Shown: positions 10,860-20,574 of the stretch, one piece after another
Numbering within the stretch: position 1 is the stretch's first letter
How the letters are laid out: every line of letters begins with the position of its first letter
Assembly (NCBI GenBank): GCA_036346355.1
Contig: CM070576.1
Location: 17,343,558 to 17,407,557 of the forward strand
Reading direction: 5' to 3'
DNA: 64,000 bases
From: Rhipidocladum racemiflorum
Taxonomy: Eukaryota; Streptophyta; Magnoliopsida; Poales; Poaceae
Made by a program: the position numbers and the translations under genes
The notes under the pieces: model-generated
What the model was told of the DNA's origin: nothing
The model's database searches: none
Seen by the model: the letters and a program-made list of their open reading frames with translations, nothing else

Positions 10860-11365
10860 TTATAGAATATGTTCTTTCAGTGTTTTTGTATATCGTTTTT
10901 GACCATAAAATGAAATATGAGTGGAGGAGTTTTCTGCGCAATTAAATATATATTACATATGCTCACTCATACACATGTTCACAAGCTAGCTCAGTAAAAA
11001 AAAACCCGCCTTAACAGTGTAACAAATGGACAAGTACATACACGCTATCGACGTTTACAAGTTTGAATGATTAAAAAAATGATTATCGAACTCAGTTCTT
11101 CTTGCATGCGTCAGTCAAGTCCTTGGTCGACGTCGATGTCGTCATCAGTTCAGCTGTGTTCAACGATGGACCAAGCCTTACGTGGAACTCGCCATTTGGA
11201 GATACAACCTCGTCGACAATGAAGCCGATGAGTTGTTCTTGCAGTGCGCGCACTCGGTGAGGCGGGAGCACGCTAACATGCTCATCGATGTTGGGCTGAC
11301 AATTGATTAAGCGGGAAGTATATAAATATCCGATCACATGCGATTAATTAAAATGTAAGTTGTAG
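10860..11365. other. CACTA 3' interior without a clear gene
   Basis: The short minus-strand ORF 11337-11092 begins beside the last Ulp1 exon. It might be the gene's 3' end (it includes GEFHVRLGPSLN and ends with ...ACKKN), but I do not recognise a domain. Confidence 0.35.
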
Positions 11366-11369
11366 CTAA

Positions 11370-12030
11370 CAAATTGACATGCATATACGAACCTCGGCAT
11401 AATGTTCCAGCGCATCGGCCTGAATAAAACTTTGAATATAGTGGAACACGTAGTAGCCACATAAGTTGTTTCCAGCCGTTTGGCATTTAACCTTGACAGA
11501 GAGAAATTTCATAATATCAGATGAAGAACTGATATGGTGCATTTATATTAATAATTGTTTTTGTAGTACGTACCTGAGTGCTCACTATGACTTCGAATTC
11601 TTTCTTGAATTCTCCTTTATGCTTCTTCTGGAACTTTGCAAATGTCTTGTTGAGGATGTCAATGAACCATTGGTATTTGCTGATTGGATTCCTTCTTGAG
11701 TCATGAACTATAATCCTGCTGTTGTCAAGCTCGATGACTAGAAGGATCCAGTGAAACCTATTCGTATATTCCAAGAAGCGCGTAAGCAGCTAGTCGTACT
11801 ATCAATGGCTTAAGAAATACAAGAACAAGAGGTTTGTGAGAACACGTACATGAAGTTGAAGGGCAGAAGTATGTACGGTTTGTAGTGCTGTTTCAATAAT
11901 GCACGCAAAATGTATGCCTCAACTTGCGGTCTTTGCTGCTCGAATGACCAGATTTTCTCGTTGACAACCTCTGGGTCGATGAAACCAACGTTCTGTATGC
12001 CCACTCTTCTACATCGTTGTATCTCCATTC
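11370..12030 (-). pseudogene. CACTA gene 2, Ulp1-like cysteine protease domain (C-terminal exons)
   Basis: Three exon-like segments on the minus strand carry the C48 (Ulp1/SENP) protease core. About 12028-11850 gives RRVGIQNVGFIDPEVVN. About 11765-11573 gives FHWILLVIELDN with the catalytic His, then VHDSRRNP with the Asp. About 11485-11395 gives NNLCGYYVFHYIQ with the catalytic Cys (codon at 11461-11459). The intron before the last exon has a strong donor (CAG|GTACGT) near 11572 and acceptor (CAAG|GTT) near 11485, and the reading frame continues across it. All three catalytic residues look intact. Ulp1-family enzymes cut SUMO or related ubiquitin-like proteins; what this one does for the transposon is unknown. 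Domain calls are from motif recognition only. I marked it pseudogene because upstream parts of the same gene are frameshifted. Confidence 0.65.
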
Positions 12031-12115
12031 TACATAAGAAGGGATAACTAAGTTAATTAGATTTTCGATTTTGTGGTACGAGAGGAAGCAAACGGTAAAC
12101 TTAGAAGATCAATAC

Positions 12116-13279
12116 TTACAGACACCAGCAGCACATGAAGGACACGTCGATGGCGTCTGTTTGGTACACATGGTACAAGTCCTCGAATTGCAGCCATATT
12201 TCTGTCTGTCTCCCGCGGAAGAAATGCGTATCTTGAGAAATGAGGTGGAACATTTTCTCTCCTTTAGATGCCCTTTCCATATAACATTCATGCATTTGAC
12301 GCATCTTGGTTGGGAGATCTTTTATATCTTTTGGATCAATTAGCGGTTTGCCCAACTCATACTTCCATCTGATTGGTGCCAGTGGAAGATCCTGGTCTAT
12401 TGATTCCAGTCCTGCCTCCTTCAAGAAATCTTGGATCCTCAATTGCTCAGCACTCTGCTCATCTTCCACTTTCTTCTTCTTCTTTGCCGACGAAGCCCGT
12501 GTATTTTTCCTTGTAGCCTTTCTTATTGTCCTTTCGTAGTCGGTCGTCACAGGCGGTGGCGCCGTTCCGCATGACTGAAAGTGCTTCACAATTTTTTTAT
12601 CTATTTTAACCTTGGGCGCTGGCTTCGTTGGCGCAAGCTGCCTGGCCACATCCGTCTTCACGGTAATTGATAGCTCCTCGATCGGATCATATGGCCTCTT
12701 TGGCAGTTCCTTCAATATTCTCTGTCCGTCGGATGCCGACTTCGTGGGAGGAGGTGCCGTTGCGGGATCCCTCCTTCTGAAAGGGAGCTTCTTCCTCGGG
12801 GGAGATGCTGGAGCGGGAGGTGCTGGAGCATCTGATGCTGGAGCGGGAGGTGCTGGAGCGGGAGGTGCTGGAGCATCTGATGCTGGAGCGGGAGGTGGAG
12901 GAGGCGTGGCCTGGACCACCGGAGAAGCTTTGCGTGCAGGCGACATTCTAGGAGTCGTGGGTTGTCGATGTGGAGGAGGCGTGCTTGATGCTGCAACTGG
13001 CTCAAACTGCGGGGCCTCTACTGTTGATGTGACCTCCACACCATCTGGAAATATGATGTACTTTTTGCGCCAGAGGATGAATGTGCCGTGGAGGGCCTGT
13101 CCAAGCTTGGTCACGTCGTCGCCCCCAGCAATCTCGAGCAAGAGATCTTCGAAGCCCCCCACCACCTCTTCCACCGTGACCTTAGAGTATCCGGAGGGTA
13201 TCTGATTGAAGTGGAACGTCTGGCCCGCCTCCACCGGATAAGCCATGCCGTAAGCCACCTTGTAGGACAGGTTACGCAT
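12116..13279 (-). CDS. CACTA gene 2, central exon: DUF8039-like, Pro/Ala-rich linker, start of Ulp1 domain
   Basis: This is a single open frame of 387 codons. Residues 1-80 (MRNLSYKVAYGMAYPVEAG...) resemble the DUF8039-type domain of plant transposon proteins. Residues about 100-170 are a low-complexity linker with repeated SDAPAPPAPA units, encoded by an imperfect 15-bp repeat at about 12800-12900. A basic KKKKK cluster follows near residue 265. The last 90 residues (RQTEIWLQFEDLYHVYQ...) look like the N-terminal edge of a plant Ulp1-like domain and lead into the exons to the left. The Met at 13279 is probably internal: a frame with related content lies just upstream (13611-13300). The plus-strand ORF of 197 codons at 12612-13205 is its GC-rich shadow. 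This part reads as a real exon of the transposon gene, not a host gene. Confidence 0.6.
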   Translation of the reverse strand: MRNLSYKVAYGMAYPVEAGQTFHFNQIPSGYSKVTVEEVVGGFEDLLLEIAGGDDVTKLGQALHGTFILWRKKYIIFPDGVEVTSTVEAPQFEPVAASSTPPPHRQPTTPRMSPARKASPVVQATPPPPPAPASDAPAPPAPAPPAPASDAPAPPAPASPPRKKLPFRRRDPATAPPPTKSASDGQRILKELPKRPYDPIEELSITVKTDVARQLAPTKPAPKVKIDKKIVKHFQSCGTAPPPVTTDYERTIRKATRKNTRASSAKKKKKVEDEQSAEQLRIQDFLKEAGLESIDQDLPLAPIRWKYELGKPLIDPKDIKDLPTKMRQMHECYMERASKGEKMFHLISQDTHFFRGRQTEIWLQFEDLYHVYQTDAIDVSFMCCWCL

Positions 13280-13580
13280 ATCAATGTGTAGCTCGTGACC
13301 GGCGAAATAACCTTGATACTGTCCACGGGATAACGGACCTGCGGGTCATCTGCTTCAGGGGCCACGGCGGACGCGCAACTGCTCTTTTGCGCGCTCGGAC
13401 TGATCACGGGTGCCGGCGCCCCTTGAACACTACCTCCCTGAAGCTGATACTGGGTTAATGCTTCGGACACTTGTTGCGCGATCAAATCAGGGATGGAAGC
13501 CTTTGTAGCTCTAAGCTCGTCCTCCAAACGGCTCACTCTACCCTGATCTCTCCTCTTGCTTCTGTCCCGGCTCAGAATCG

Positions 13581-14378
13581 CTATGCGTCTTTGGCAAATC
13601 CGTGCCTCCACGGTATCTTTCCGAATCCTCGTGTCCGTCCCGGGTGCTCAGGGTTTTGAAGGGCATATGTTAGCTCGTCATTCTCCCTGTCCGTCATGAA
13701 GGACCCTGACCGAGATTGATCGATGGCTTGTACAATCCTTTGACCAACTTCTTGGACTGTCGGTGCCATCACCAAGCTACCCTCATCTGCAAGTTGGCCC
13801 CCGTGACCCAAGAACCAGTTGCGCAGGCGAAGTTCCTCTTCCCGCTTGTCCCATTTCTTCGCAGCCTTAATGTAACCACCGGTGCCGAGATGGTGGTGGT
13901 ATTTCTTCTTCTGGGCATTCACCTTGTTTTTCTCTCTCGCGGCACATCTGCATCGGATAGCTTGTATTCCTCGAAAGCCTCCCAATGATCTGCCAGCTTA
14001 CGAAATTGATTGAAGTCTGGCCTTTCTCCTCTGTCGATGTACTTGCGGGTGAGGGACGACTTCCACTGCTGAAAGGAAGTTGCCATCTTCTTCAAAGCCC
14101 ATCCCTTGGCCTTCTGTTCGTACCCATCTGGAAAAGTGAAATTTTCCTTCATATCATTCCAGAGCAATTCCTTGGTAGCTGCAGGGACTTCGGTCCATTT
14201 CTGGATGCTGATTGGGACGTGATCCCTCACGTGGTAGCCACAAGCATTGTTGAAAGGGCCAATTGGCGATGGGGCTACCAGACTCCGTCATTGCCGACCT
14301 CGGTTATCACATACTTGGTCGAAGGCTTCTTGTTAGGTCCTCGGTTAATTCCGGACTGGGTGGCCGATGATGTACCGG
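13581..14378 (-). pseudogene. CACTA gene 2, plant transposase (Ptta/En/Spm, Transposase_24-like) domain
   Basis: Two overlapping frames carry a plant transposase-associated domain. 14230-13919 has RDHVPISIQKW, ENFTFPDGY and AFEEYKLS. 13985-13581 has HHHLGTGGYIKA and KWDKREEELRLRNWFLGHGG. The block just before (GPFNNACGYHV) reads in yet another frame near 14260, so there are at least two frame changes in 600 bp, around 14290 and 13960. A good acceptor (TATCCAG) lies at 14379-14380, matching a donor after the first exon. In En/Spm-type elements the second gene encodes a DNA-binding accessory protein, which is the likely role here. Broken as it stands unless introns remove the frame changes. Confidence 0.6.
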
Positions 14379-14416
14379 GCTGGATACACAAACACATGTT
14401 AGAATAATTAACATGT

Positions 14417-14647
14417 TTACGGTGATTTCATAATGGTTAAGAGTATACCTCGGTGTTGTCGGTAGTATCCTCGCCAAGATGCAGTTAACAGCCTCATCGG
14501 CAATGGCACCGGTGTTAAATCGTTCATCGATCGGCAGACCGTGTTAATGACCTCATTAAGGCCTAAGATGCTGCCCAGCGCAATTGTCTCAAACATCATA
14601 TTTTCCTTATTGTCGAAATCCGGGTCACCACGCCTTGGTGTCGCCAT
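14417..14647 (-). CDS. CACTA gene 2, probable first exon
   Basis: The ORF starts at an ATG (14647) with MATPRRGDPDFDNKENMMF and stays open to a good splice donor (CCGAG|GTATAC) at 14449/14448. The first ATG lies 8 bp from the start of the 59-bp tandem repeat upstream, so the repeat would form the promoter or 5' leader. I do not recognise a domain. The phase across the first intron does not fit the downstream frame simply, so either the donor is wrong or an indel has occurred. Confidence 0.45.
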   Translation of the reverse strand: MATPRRGDPDFDNKENMMFETIALGSILGLNEVINTVCRSMNDLTPVPLPMRLLTASWRGYYRQHRGILLTIMKSP

Positions 14648-14654
14648 CTAAAGT

Positions 14655-15129
14655 GGGCATGTAATCATATATAAAATACTTATATATTCTCAAACATACA
14701 TACAACATAAATGTGGGCATGAAATCGTATATAAAATACTTATATATTGTCAAACACACATACAACATAAATGTGGGATGAAATCGTATATACAATACTT
14801 ATATATTGTCAAACACACATACAACATAAATGTGGGATGAAATCGTATATACAATACTTATACATTGTCAAACACACATACAACATAAATGTGGGATGAA
14901 ATCATATATACAATACTTATACATTGTCAAACACACATACAACATAAATGTGGGATGAAATCATATATACAATACTTATACATTGTCAAACACACATACA
15001 ACATAAATGTGGGATGAAATCATATATACAATACTTATACATTGTCAAACACACATACAACATAAATGTGGGATGAAATCATATATACAATACTTATATA
15101 TTGTCAAACACACATACATACAACATTTA
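14655..15129. repeat. 59-60-bp minisatellite, eight copies
   Basis: Copies start at 14655, 14715, 14775, 14834, 14893, 14952, 15011 and 15070. Each holds ATGAAATC(G/A)TATATA, ATACTTATA and TTGTCAAACACACATACA. The leftmost two have a 60-bp period and the rest 59 bp after loss of one base (GGGCATG to GGGATG). The array sits directly upstream of the first exon of the second CACTA gene. Confidence 0.95.
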
Positions 15130-15389
15130 CAACACAGAGAGCATGAAAATTCCTTGTGGGCATTTCACCGAACACCTTGCGGGCATGAAAACATCTGAGA
15201 GCGGCGTTGGGCGATTCGGGCTACCTAGGTCCTCGGGGTGGATGGCCGGGGCGTCGTGATGGTGGGAGGCGTCGGCGCGGTGGCTGGGGGCCGTCGGCGT
15301 GGTGGCGGTCGACGGAGCTGGGTCTGGCGCGCGCGGGACTTAGAAAATTTGAAGGTGCGGGAGCCTTCGGGACTTCAAAATTTAAAGGT

Positions 15390-15640
15390 CACCCCACTGC
15401 TACAAGCGGTTCGTAATACCAACCGCTTGTAGAGGTACTTCTACAAGCGGTTCGTAATACCAACCGCTTGTAGAGGACCCCGACTGCAAGTACCCTACCA
15501 GCTCACCCAGTTCTACAAGCGGTTGGTCTTGCGAACCGCTTGTACAGGTACTTCTACAAGCGGTTCGTAATACCAACCGCTTGTAGAGGACCCCACTACA
15601 AGCGGTTGGTACTAAGAACCGCTTGTAGTGGAGTTTAAAA
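15390..15640. repeat. Internal array of CACTA subterminal repeats
   Basis: At least four face-to-face pairs of ACAAGCGGTT with AACCGCTTGTA occur here, in the middle of the element, with the same core as the two ends. CACTA subterminal repeats are normally confined to the ends. No CACTA terminal repeat is found next to them. It may be the remnant end of a sister element or an internal duplication. Confidence 0.85.
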
Positions 15641-16051
15641 AAAAAGAAAGGCCCGCGGGGCGCGAACACCCAACCTCTGGGCACAAGCCCGCACTCAAGC
15701 GCCCGCGCTAGCCAAGGGGGAGAGGAGATTTGTTGTTAACCTTATAAGGCACTGCATTGTTTTAAGTATACAATATTTTTTTTAAAAGTGCTTGTATTTC
15801 TTTTTTTTCCCTTTCTTTTTTTAAGTGTTTGTATTTCTTTTTTTAAAAGTGTTTGTATTCGATGGTTTTATTTTTTTTTAAGTGTTTGTATGCGATTTTT
15901 ACGTTTTTTTTGAAGTGTTTCTATTTTATTGTTTCATTTTTTTAAAACATCATATGTACAAGCAATGTTAAACATCAACATATCAACTTGATCATATGGA
16001 ATAATGTACAAGGAATGTTTCGCCAGCCATAATGTATACAAGTAGTACATC
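15641..16051. other. T-rich non-coding interior of the CACTA element
   Basis: A GC-rich piece (15650-15715) is followed by repeated units of the form TTTTTTTAAGTGTTTGTAT (about 15770-15930). No gene seen. Confidence 0.5.
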
Positions 16052-19000
16052 TTAAGTCTTCGTCTTTACAATTGTTCCTTCTTTATGATCGTGACGTATG
16101 TAAGGAGCATCGACATCACTGTCACGCAGGACGTTTATGTCAACATCAACTATAAAAGGAGGGAGCTCGTCGAACTGACCATACTCTTCCTCATCGGTGA
16201 CGTCCTCAACTCCTACAATCCGTCGTTTGCCTTGGAGAACTACATGTCGCTTTGGCATTACCTTTTGCTTGTCCTTTCGATTTTTAGGTTTGTTTGACAT
16301 GTCCATTACATAGAAGACCTGAATCACATCGTTCGCGAGAACAAACGGTTCGCGCCTATGGCGAACTTCTGTGAGATCCACAGTTGTCATGCCGTATTTG
16401 TCGACCTTCACACCGTTTGTCCTCAGCTTGACCCATTGGCACTTAAATAGAGGGACCTTGAGAGGTCCATAGTCGAGCTCCCATATTTCTTCTATGAAAC
16501 CGTAATATGTGTCGAACACACATGCTGTTGTCTTCGGCGTCTATACTGACGCCGCTTGCTCGTTGGTGCTCCTGTTATCCTGGGATCTGGTGTAGAATGT
16601 GTAACCATTGATCTCATACCCCTTGAATGTCCCGATTTCTTGTGATGGTCCCCGGGCCAAGCGTTGCAATAGTTCATCGTTTGACCCTTCCTCAAGGATG
16701 TACTTCTGTAGCCAGCTGCCGAAAGAATCCATGTGCTTCAGGGTTATCCAACTCTCTGTCTTCCCTGTGAACTCGCGGCGTAGGACACTCTTGTGCTGAA
16801 TGACATAGGGGGCGACTATGGTGGATTGCTTCAGAACAGTGAAATGTGCTTGCTTGAATGCAACAAGATCGTTGCATGCAACTGCTTGCCTTCCTATTGT
16901 CCCTTTGCCCCGTAGCCTCCCCTCGTGTCGTGATATGGGGACGCCGATAGGATTTAGATCATTCATGTAATCAACACAAAACTCTATCACCTCCTCCGTC
17001 ACGTAGCCCTCGGCAATGCACCCTTCGGGACGCGAATGGTTACTAACGTATTTCTTGAGGACACTCATGTACCTCTCGAAAGGGAACATGTTGTGCAGAT
17101 ACACTGGTCCGAGGATACCTATCTCCTTGACAAGGTGAACGGTGAGATGAACCATGATATCAAAGAATGCAGGAGGAAAAATCATCTCGAGGCTAACCAA
17201 ACTTTGTACCACATCAGCCTCCAACTTAGGCATTTTAGCTGGTTCGACGACTTTCTGCGAAATGGCGTTGAAGAAGGAACATAGCTTTGTGATTGTCCCC
17301 CGCACCCACTAAGGCAAGATACCTCGATAGCTCGGGAGCAATTGTGTCATCAACACAAGGCGATCATGGGATTTTAGGCCTTGGAGTTTGTTCTCTTTCG
17401 TGTTTATGAGTCTCTTTACATTTGAGGAATATCCGAAGGGACCTTCACCTTTGTTCAAACACTCAATCATGCTTTTTTTCTCTTCTTTGCTTGGAGTGTA
17501 GCTCGCAGGATGTAGATAAAGTTGTTTTGTCCCTTCTTTGTTTTTCTGATGTAGGTCACTCCTCACCTCCATGTCTTCAAGGTCCTTCCAAGCTTTCGGT
17601 GTATCTTTCGATTTGCCGTACATATCTATGTAGCCTAGCAGGTTCAAACAAACATTCTTCGTGATGTGCATGAAGTCCAAATGAGTGATTTAACCTCCAA
17701 AACCTCCCAATACGGCAGGTCCCAAAATATTGATTTCTTCTTCCATGCGGGTGCATGACCATCCTCGTTCAAAGACAGGTATGCTTCCACGACCCTTCCC
17801 AAATACTACTTTCAGATCTTTTACCATAGCAAACACAAGTCGCGCATTACGATCTCGAGGCTTACCACGAATTCTGTTACCCGTTAAATTTACTTCCTTT
17901 CCACCTCAAAGCATGACTGCTAGGAAGAAACCTGCGGTGGCCCATGTACACACACTTCCGAGAGTTTTTGAGGTACATGCAGTCCGTTTCATTTATGCAC
18001 TGGGTGCAGGCTTTAAACCCTTTCACAGTTTGGCCGAAGAGGTTACCGAGCGCAGGCCAATCGTTGATTGTTACAAACAACAATGCACGCAGGTTGAAAT
18101 ACTCTCTTTTGTACTCATCCCAAACCCGTACACCATCCTCGCACAACTTCACAAGGTCTTCAACCAATGGTTTCAGGTAGACATCTATGTCGTTTCCAGG
18201 TTGCTTCGGGCCTTCGATCAATAATGGCATCATGATGTACTTCCGCTTCATGCACAACCATGGAGGAATGTTATAAATGCAAAGTGTCACAGGCAGGTGC
18301 TATGGATGCTGCTCAACTGACCGAAAGGATTCATCCCATCGGTGCTCAACCCAAACCTTATGTTTCTGACCTCATTTGCAAAGTTCAGGTAAGCCCGATC
18401 GACTTTCCGCCACTGTGAGCCATCTGCGGGGTGTCTAAGCATCCTGTCTTCCTTACGCTCTTCCTCATGCCAACGCATCATCTTGGCATGACCTTCGTTA
18501 GCAAACAGACGCTTCAACCAGGGTATCACAGGGAAATACCATAATACTTTTGCTGGAGTTCTCTTCTTCGTACGATTCCCATCTAATTCACCTGAATCGT
18601 CAGGCTGCACCTTATACCGGGATTCTTCGCACACTGGACAGACCACCAAATCGACATACTCATTGCGATACAGGATACAATCGTTAGGACATGCATGTAT
18701 CTTCCGCACTTGCAATCCTAAAGGGCAGAGGACTCGCTTTGCTTCATACGTAGATTCTGGTAGAGTGTTACCTTCCGGAAGCAACTTCTTTACGAGTGAT
18801 AACAAACCATTGAATCCCTTGTCTGACACACCGTGTGTGGCCTTCCATTGCATGAGTTCCAGTGTAGTACGCAGCTTTGTGTGGCCCTGTGCACAGTTTG
18901 GGTACAAAGCAGTTCGGTGGTCCTCTACCATGCTCTGAAACTTCTTGTATTGTCTTTCCTCTGTGAACTCTCCCTCTCCGTCACGGAGCATCTGTTCTAG

Positions 19001-19357
19001 CTCATCATTGCCAAACTCATCGAGTGTATCTTCCACGGACCCGTATTGAGTGGTGTCCGGCATACTGTTGGCTCTATCTTCCTCTTCTTCGTCTTCTTCA
19101 TCGTCTTCCTGTCGAATCGCCTTTGTTTCGCCATGGTGGGTCCAGCAGGTATAGTTTGCCATGAAACCTCTCGTGATCACATGCCTCATAACCATCCATC
19201 GTTTGGAATGCTCCTTCTCATTCTTGCAGTCTACGCACGGACAACTTATGAAGCTTCCTGGAGGCAAGAATGCAACGGCCGCGTCGAGAAACTCCTTCAT
19301 GCCATCTCGGAAATCTCTTGACCGATGGTCTGCATTGTACATCCATTGCCGATTCAT
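16052..19357 (-). pseudogene. CACTA transposase, TNP2 type
   Basis: The protein starts at an ATG (19357) with MNRQWMYNADHRSRDF and a Cys cluster (FISCPCVDCKN), the transposase-associated domain. The first frame is open for 356 codons to 18287 and carries the early TNP2 (Transposase_21) region, with CPNDCILYRNEY and CPVCEESRY. An apparent single-base deletion near 18300 moves it to the frame 18290-17877 (VTLCIYNIPPWLC, FGQTVKGFKACTQC). After further breaks, 17680-17309 gives DFMHITKNVCLNLLGY. 17305-16541 is DUF4218-like (FFNAISQKV, FPPAFFDIMVHL, FERYMSVLKKYV). 16519-16052 is DUF4216-like (YYGFIEEIWELDY, PLFKCQWVKL). This domain order is standard for plant CACTA transposases. At least four frame or stop defects lie near 18300, 17880-17690, 17307 and 16540. 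The enzyme would cut and join the element ends; this copy is probably inactive. Confidence 0.9.
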
Positions 19358-19860
19358 CTACACAAATAAAAATAATAACAACATCTATCACAATATTCTA
19401 TTAAAGCTAACTATGACTAATAGTATTGTATTTTTTAATCATTCTGTGTTCTTTTCACTAAAGCCAACTAATTATTTCTAATCCTCCTGCTTTTTTAAAA
19501 ATAAAACTAACTAATTGTTACATTTTCATACAAATCTTTTCTCTTCCACACCTTTGTAATTTTTCATCGTTTCACATTTATTGAATTTCATTTCATACAC
19601 CAAATCGTATATATCACCTTAAGAACAAAAATATAAGCCAACAAAACATAATTTCTCAACATCCAATGCACAAAAAACATCAATATCTAGGTGAGAAGGA
19701 TGTCAGCAACATATTACTCACCTTAGAACAATTAATTCGGATCTAATAGCCTCAATTCAAAATTTTGGCAGCACCTCGCCATGAACAGCTCTCGGCCCAC
19801 CACTGTGATGTCCTGTGCGAGCTCGGGGAGGAAGACAGAGTTTAAATGCGCTGGGTGGGA
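19358..19860. other. AT-rich 5' region of the CACTA transposase gene
   Basis: Non-coding and AT-rich; it should hold the transposase promoter, but no single TATA box stands out. Confidence 0.4.
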
Positions 19861-19864
19861 GGGG

Positions 19865-20105
19865 GGCTCTACAAGCGGTTCTACACACAAACCGCTTCTG
19901 GAGCCCCCATTAGACCTCTAGAAGCGGTTCCAAACACGAACCGCTTCTAGAGAGGAGGCTCCAGAAGGGGTTCTTGTTAAGAACCGCTTCTAGAGACCCC
20001 CTCCCGTCCGTTGCCCACGAACCGCTTGTGGCACGGGACTTCACAAGCGGTGCGCACCTAACCGCTTGTGATAGACCGGTTGTGAAGGCCGGTTCTGTAG
20101 TAGTG
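19865..20105. repeat. CACTA right end: subterminal repeats and terminal repeat
   Basis: Pairs of AAGCGGTTC and GAACCGCTT occur from about 19872 to 20075, followed by the terminal CCGGTTCTGTAGTAGTG and the CGG target duplication. Confidence 0.9.
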
Positions 20106-20198
20106 CGGCAAAACTATTCATTTTCTCTTCTTTTTTTAAACAAAATGCAGCGTCTACCGTGAATTTTTTATTATTCTAGCCTCGTTGTTTTTTTTTGT

Positions 20199-20367
20199 GG
20201 AACTAACACCTGCACAAATGTATTAGTGTCGTGGGATTGGGATGCTACACCGGCCGGAACACACTACACTGAAGCAACTCCCTGAGAGCGCCACGGTGCT
20301 ACAGTACCACAAGGTACTATAGCACCGAGCAGTATTTTTCTTTTTTGTTGCTGAGCAGCTAGTTCTG
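20199..20367. repeat. Dispersed hairpin repeat, copy 1
   Basis: The copy runs from GAACTAACACCTGC to GCAGCTAGTTCTG, so its ends are loosely inverted (AGAACTAGC / GCTAGTTCT in the sister copy). The centre is a palindrome built on GTGCTACAGTACCAC. It aligns by eye with the reverse complement of 39484-39680. Flanks outside the hairpin (ctagcctcgtt) are also shared. No clear target duplication; class unknown. Confidence 0.55.
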
Positions 20368-20574
20368 AAAAAAAACATTATAATTTTATTAAGTTTTTTG
20401 CTGTTAAGCGGCTAGTTCTAAAAATATATATTATAATTTTATTAGGTTTTACAAGCTATATTTTACTAATTCAGTAGCTCTTAGATATTTATATTGTCAA
20501 ATGTAGGCATGAAGTGGACATAATATACTTTTGAAACCAAAGTAAAACCACAATGAAAGAATAGATGAACGTTC

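Larger units (their letters stand above)
10527..20105 (-). mobile_element. CACTA (En/Spm) transposon 1, complete
   Basis: The left end reads CACTACTACAGAACCGG and the right end is its reverse complement, CCGGTTCTGTAGTAGTG. The element is flanked on both sides by CGG (10524-10526 and 20106-20108), a 3-bp target duplication as expected for this superfamily. Length is 9579 bp. Both ends carry arrays of subterminal repeats built on AAGCGGTT and its inverse AACCGCTT. Two genes lie on the minus strand: a TNP2-type transposase (19357-16052) and a second gene (14647 to about 11370) with plant-transposase and Ulp1-like domains. The transposase carries frameshifts, so present-day autonomy is doubtful. 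The perfect ends mean it could still be moved by a related element. Confidence 0.95.

Noticed and set aside
12612..13205. 197-codon plus-strand ORF rich in Gly and Ala
   Set aside because: It is the opposite-strand shadow of the Pro/Ala-rich CACTA exon.
14655..15129. CRISPR-like array
   Set aside because: The units are adjacent with no unique spacers, and this is plant sequence; it is a minisatellite.
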